From the NCBI GenBank assembly GCA_963693285.1, contig OY848926.1, positions 1,183,001 through 1,247,000 on the forward strand: 64,000 bases of DNA, given 5' to 3'. Shown piece after piece: positions 63,207 to 64,000 of the stretch. The stretch's first letter is position 1, and each line of letters starts with the position of its first letter. Position numbers and translations under genes: made by a program. Source of the stretch: Xestospongia muta (Eukaryota > Porifera > Demospongiae > Haplosclerida > Petrosiidae). The notes under the pieces were generated by a model. It was not told the DNA's origin. It ran no database searches and worked only from the letters and a program-made list of their open reading frames with translations.

Positions 63207-64000
63207 ATGGCCAAAGAGTGGAAGCTGTCTGCTTTATTACTTCTAGCAATTTTGTTGATGTAGTCACTCTGAAGATGTCACTCTCCAATGTAGTAAGTTC
63301 ATGATTAGGTTATATTTATATTGTGTATTATCATCATTATTACTATCAAGGAGTTTGTCATCGGTATCAACATTAAGGACTACATGTCTCTATGTTACTC
63401 CTGCTCCTCCTACCACTGCATCTCCTACTAATAATTCTTGTAAGTCAATAATAGGTTGGTTTGACAAAGTTAAAATTTGGCAAATTAGTTCAATAATTGT
63501 GCTTGGCAAATAAAATTTGACAATTTACTGAAGTGAATGTTAATTTAGTGAATTTGCGAAAGTTTTTCCAAATAGCCTACTTAAAACCCTCTCCAAATTT
63601 TCCCACTATGACAAGAGCTAGAATGACATTTGTAAATAAATTACTTATTTTTTTCTAGCATCAAGCACAACTGGAGCAATTGTTGGTAGTACAGTTAGTT
63701 CAATTTTAATAATAAATATTATGGCTTTAATTTGCTGTATAACTATTGCTGTTGTTGGAAAGAATCACAAAAGGCAAAATGTTAACACCCAACAAGTTGA
63801 ATTACAGACTATTAGTTCTCCTAGAACTACTCAAACAACAAGTAGAACAAGTCCATCCAGACCACTTCCTAATACAACCTTTAATACTATACCACAAACA
63901 CGGAACCAATACCCTAGTTATGTAACAAGATCAACACATTATCCAGAAGGAGATACTAGACCTCCTCCACCCTATAATCCTCATTATCAAGAGCAACCAG
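63207..64000 (+). pseudogene. Partial SRCR-family receptor: collapsed ectodomain, intact membrane/tail exon, runs off window
   Basis: The start MAKEWKLSALLLLAILL resembles the G1 signal exon but runs into TAG at 63261-63263, where the sequence jumps into the end of a type B fourth exon (AGTCACTCTGAAGATGTCAC, donor GTAAGT at about 63294). The two parts are in different frames. An exon at about 63354-63438 (SSVSTLRTTC...PAPPTTASPTNNS) matches the 13010 exon. An open exon from 63659 gives SSTTGAIVGSTVSSI, a membrane helix (IINIMALICCITIAVV) and a tail with PPPPYNPHY reaching the window end. The membrane/tail exon is undamaged, so a working version using another start is possible. As read here, the 5' part is broken. 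Confidence 0.65.

Overview
The window is invertebrate animal DNA, most likely from a demosponge. It is AT-rich, has GT-AG introns (many only 45-80 bp), signal-peptide exons, and long arrays of scavenger receptor cysteine-rich (SRCR) domains. Sponge genomes are known for very large SRCR families, but the taxon is an inference. No prokaryotic operon, rRNA, tRNA or CRISPR is seen.

Layout. Positions 1-1090 hold a broken RecQ-like helicase on the minus strand. Everything after that is one head-to-tail, plus-strand cluster of SRCR receptor genes. Five have fully consistent spliced reading frames, which I built exon by exon with matching phases: G1 1484-7828 (1153 aa, 7 SRCR), G2 15090-35531 (3225 aa, 23 SRCR, 59 exons), G3 37496-46151 (1347 aa, 8 SRCR), G4 46712-56540 (1461 aa, 9 SRCR) and G5 57104-62746 (837 aa, 5 SRCR). 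Between and beside them lie broken copies: 8252-10297, 11147-14332, 35911-36730 and probably 63207-64000.

Architecture. Each gene has a signal-peptide exon ending in phase 1, then 'type A' SRCR domains (two exons of about 156-177 nt and 168-177 nt), then repeats of a 253-residue 'type B' module (five exons, 208+146+205+140+60 nt, two SRCR domains plus a 20-residue linker). In G2, G4 and G5 one more type A domain follows; all then have a single transmembrane segment and a cytoplasmic tail. Every module starts and ends in phase 1, so modules can be added or lost without breaking the frame. G1-G4 share one tail family (Ser/Thr/Pro/Gln-rich, PPPY-type motif, sometimes an ITIM-like tyrosine motif). 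G5 and two broken copies carry a different tail family ending in a PPPSYA motif. The cluster therefore seems to pair one ectodomain type with alternative signalling tails.

Evolutionary signals. G2 contains ten 1.57-kb units arranged as a five-fold dimer (A/B, about 3.15 kb), a higher-order repeat inside a coding gene. Nearly all units end in the same fossil half-exon with an in-frame stop and a downstream AATAAA. G1 has two 457-bp units that look identical even in introns. A 621-bp transposon with long inverted ends and a ZAD-like coding fragment sits 29 bp upstream of a splice acceptor in G5. First introns carry microsatellite-anchored palindromic MITE-like elements. The start regions share a TGACGT (CRE-like) block.
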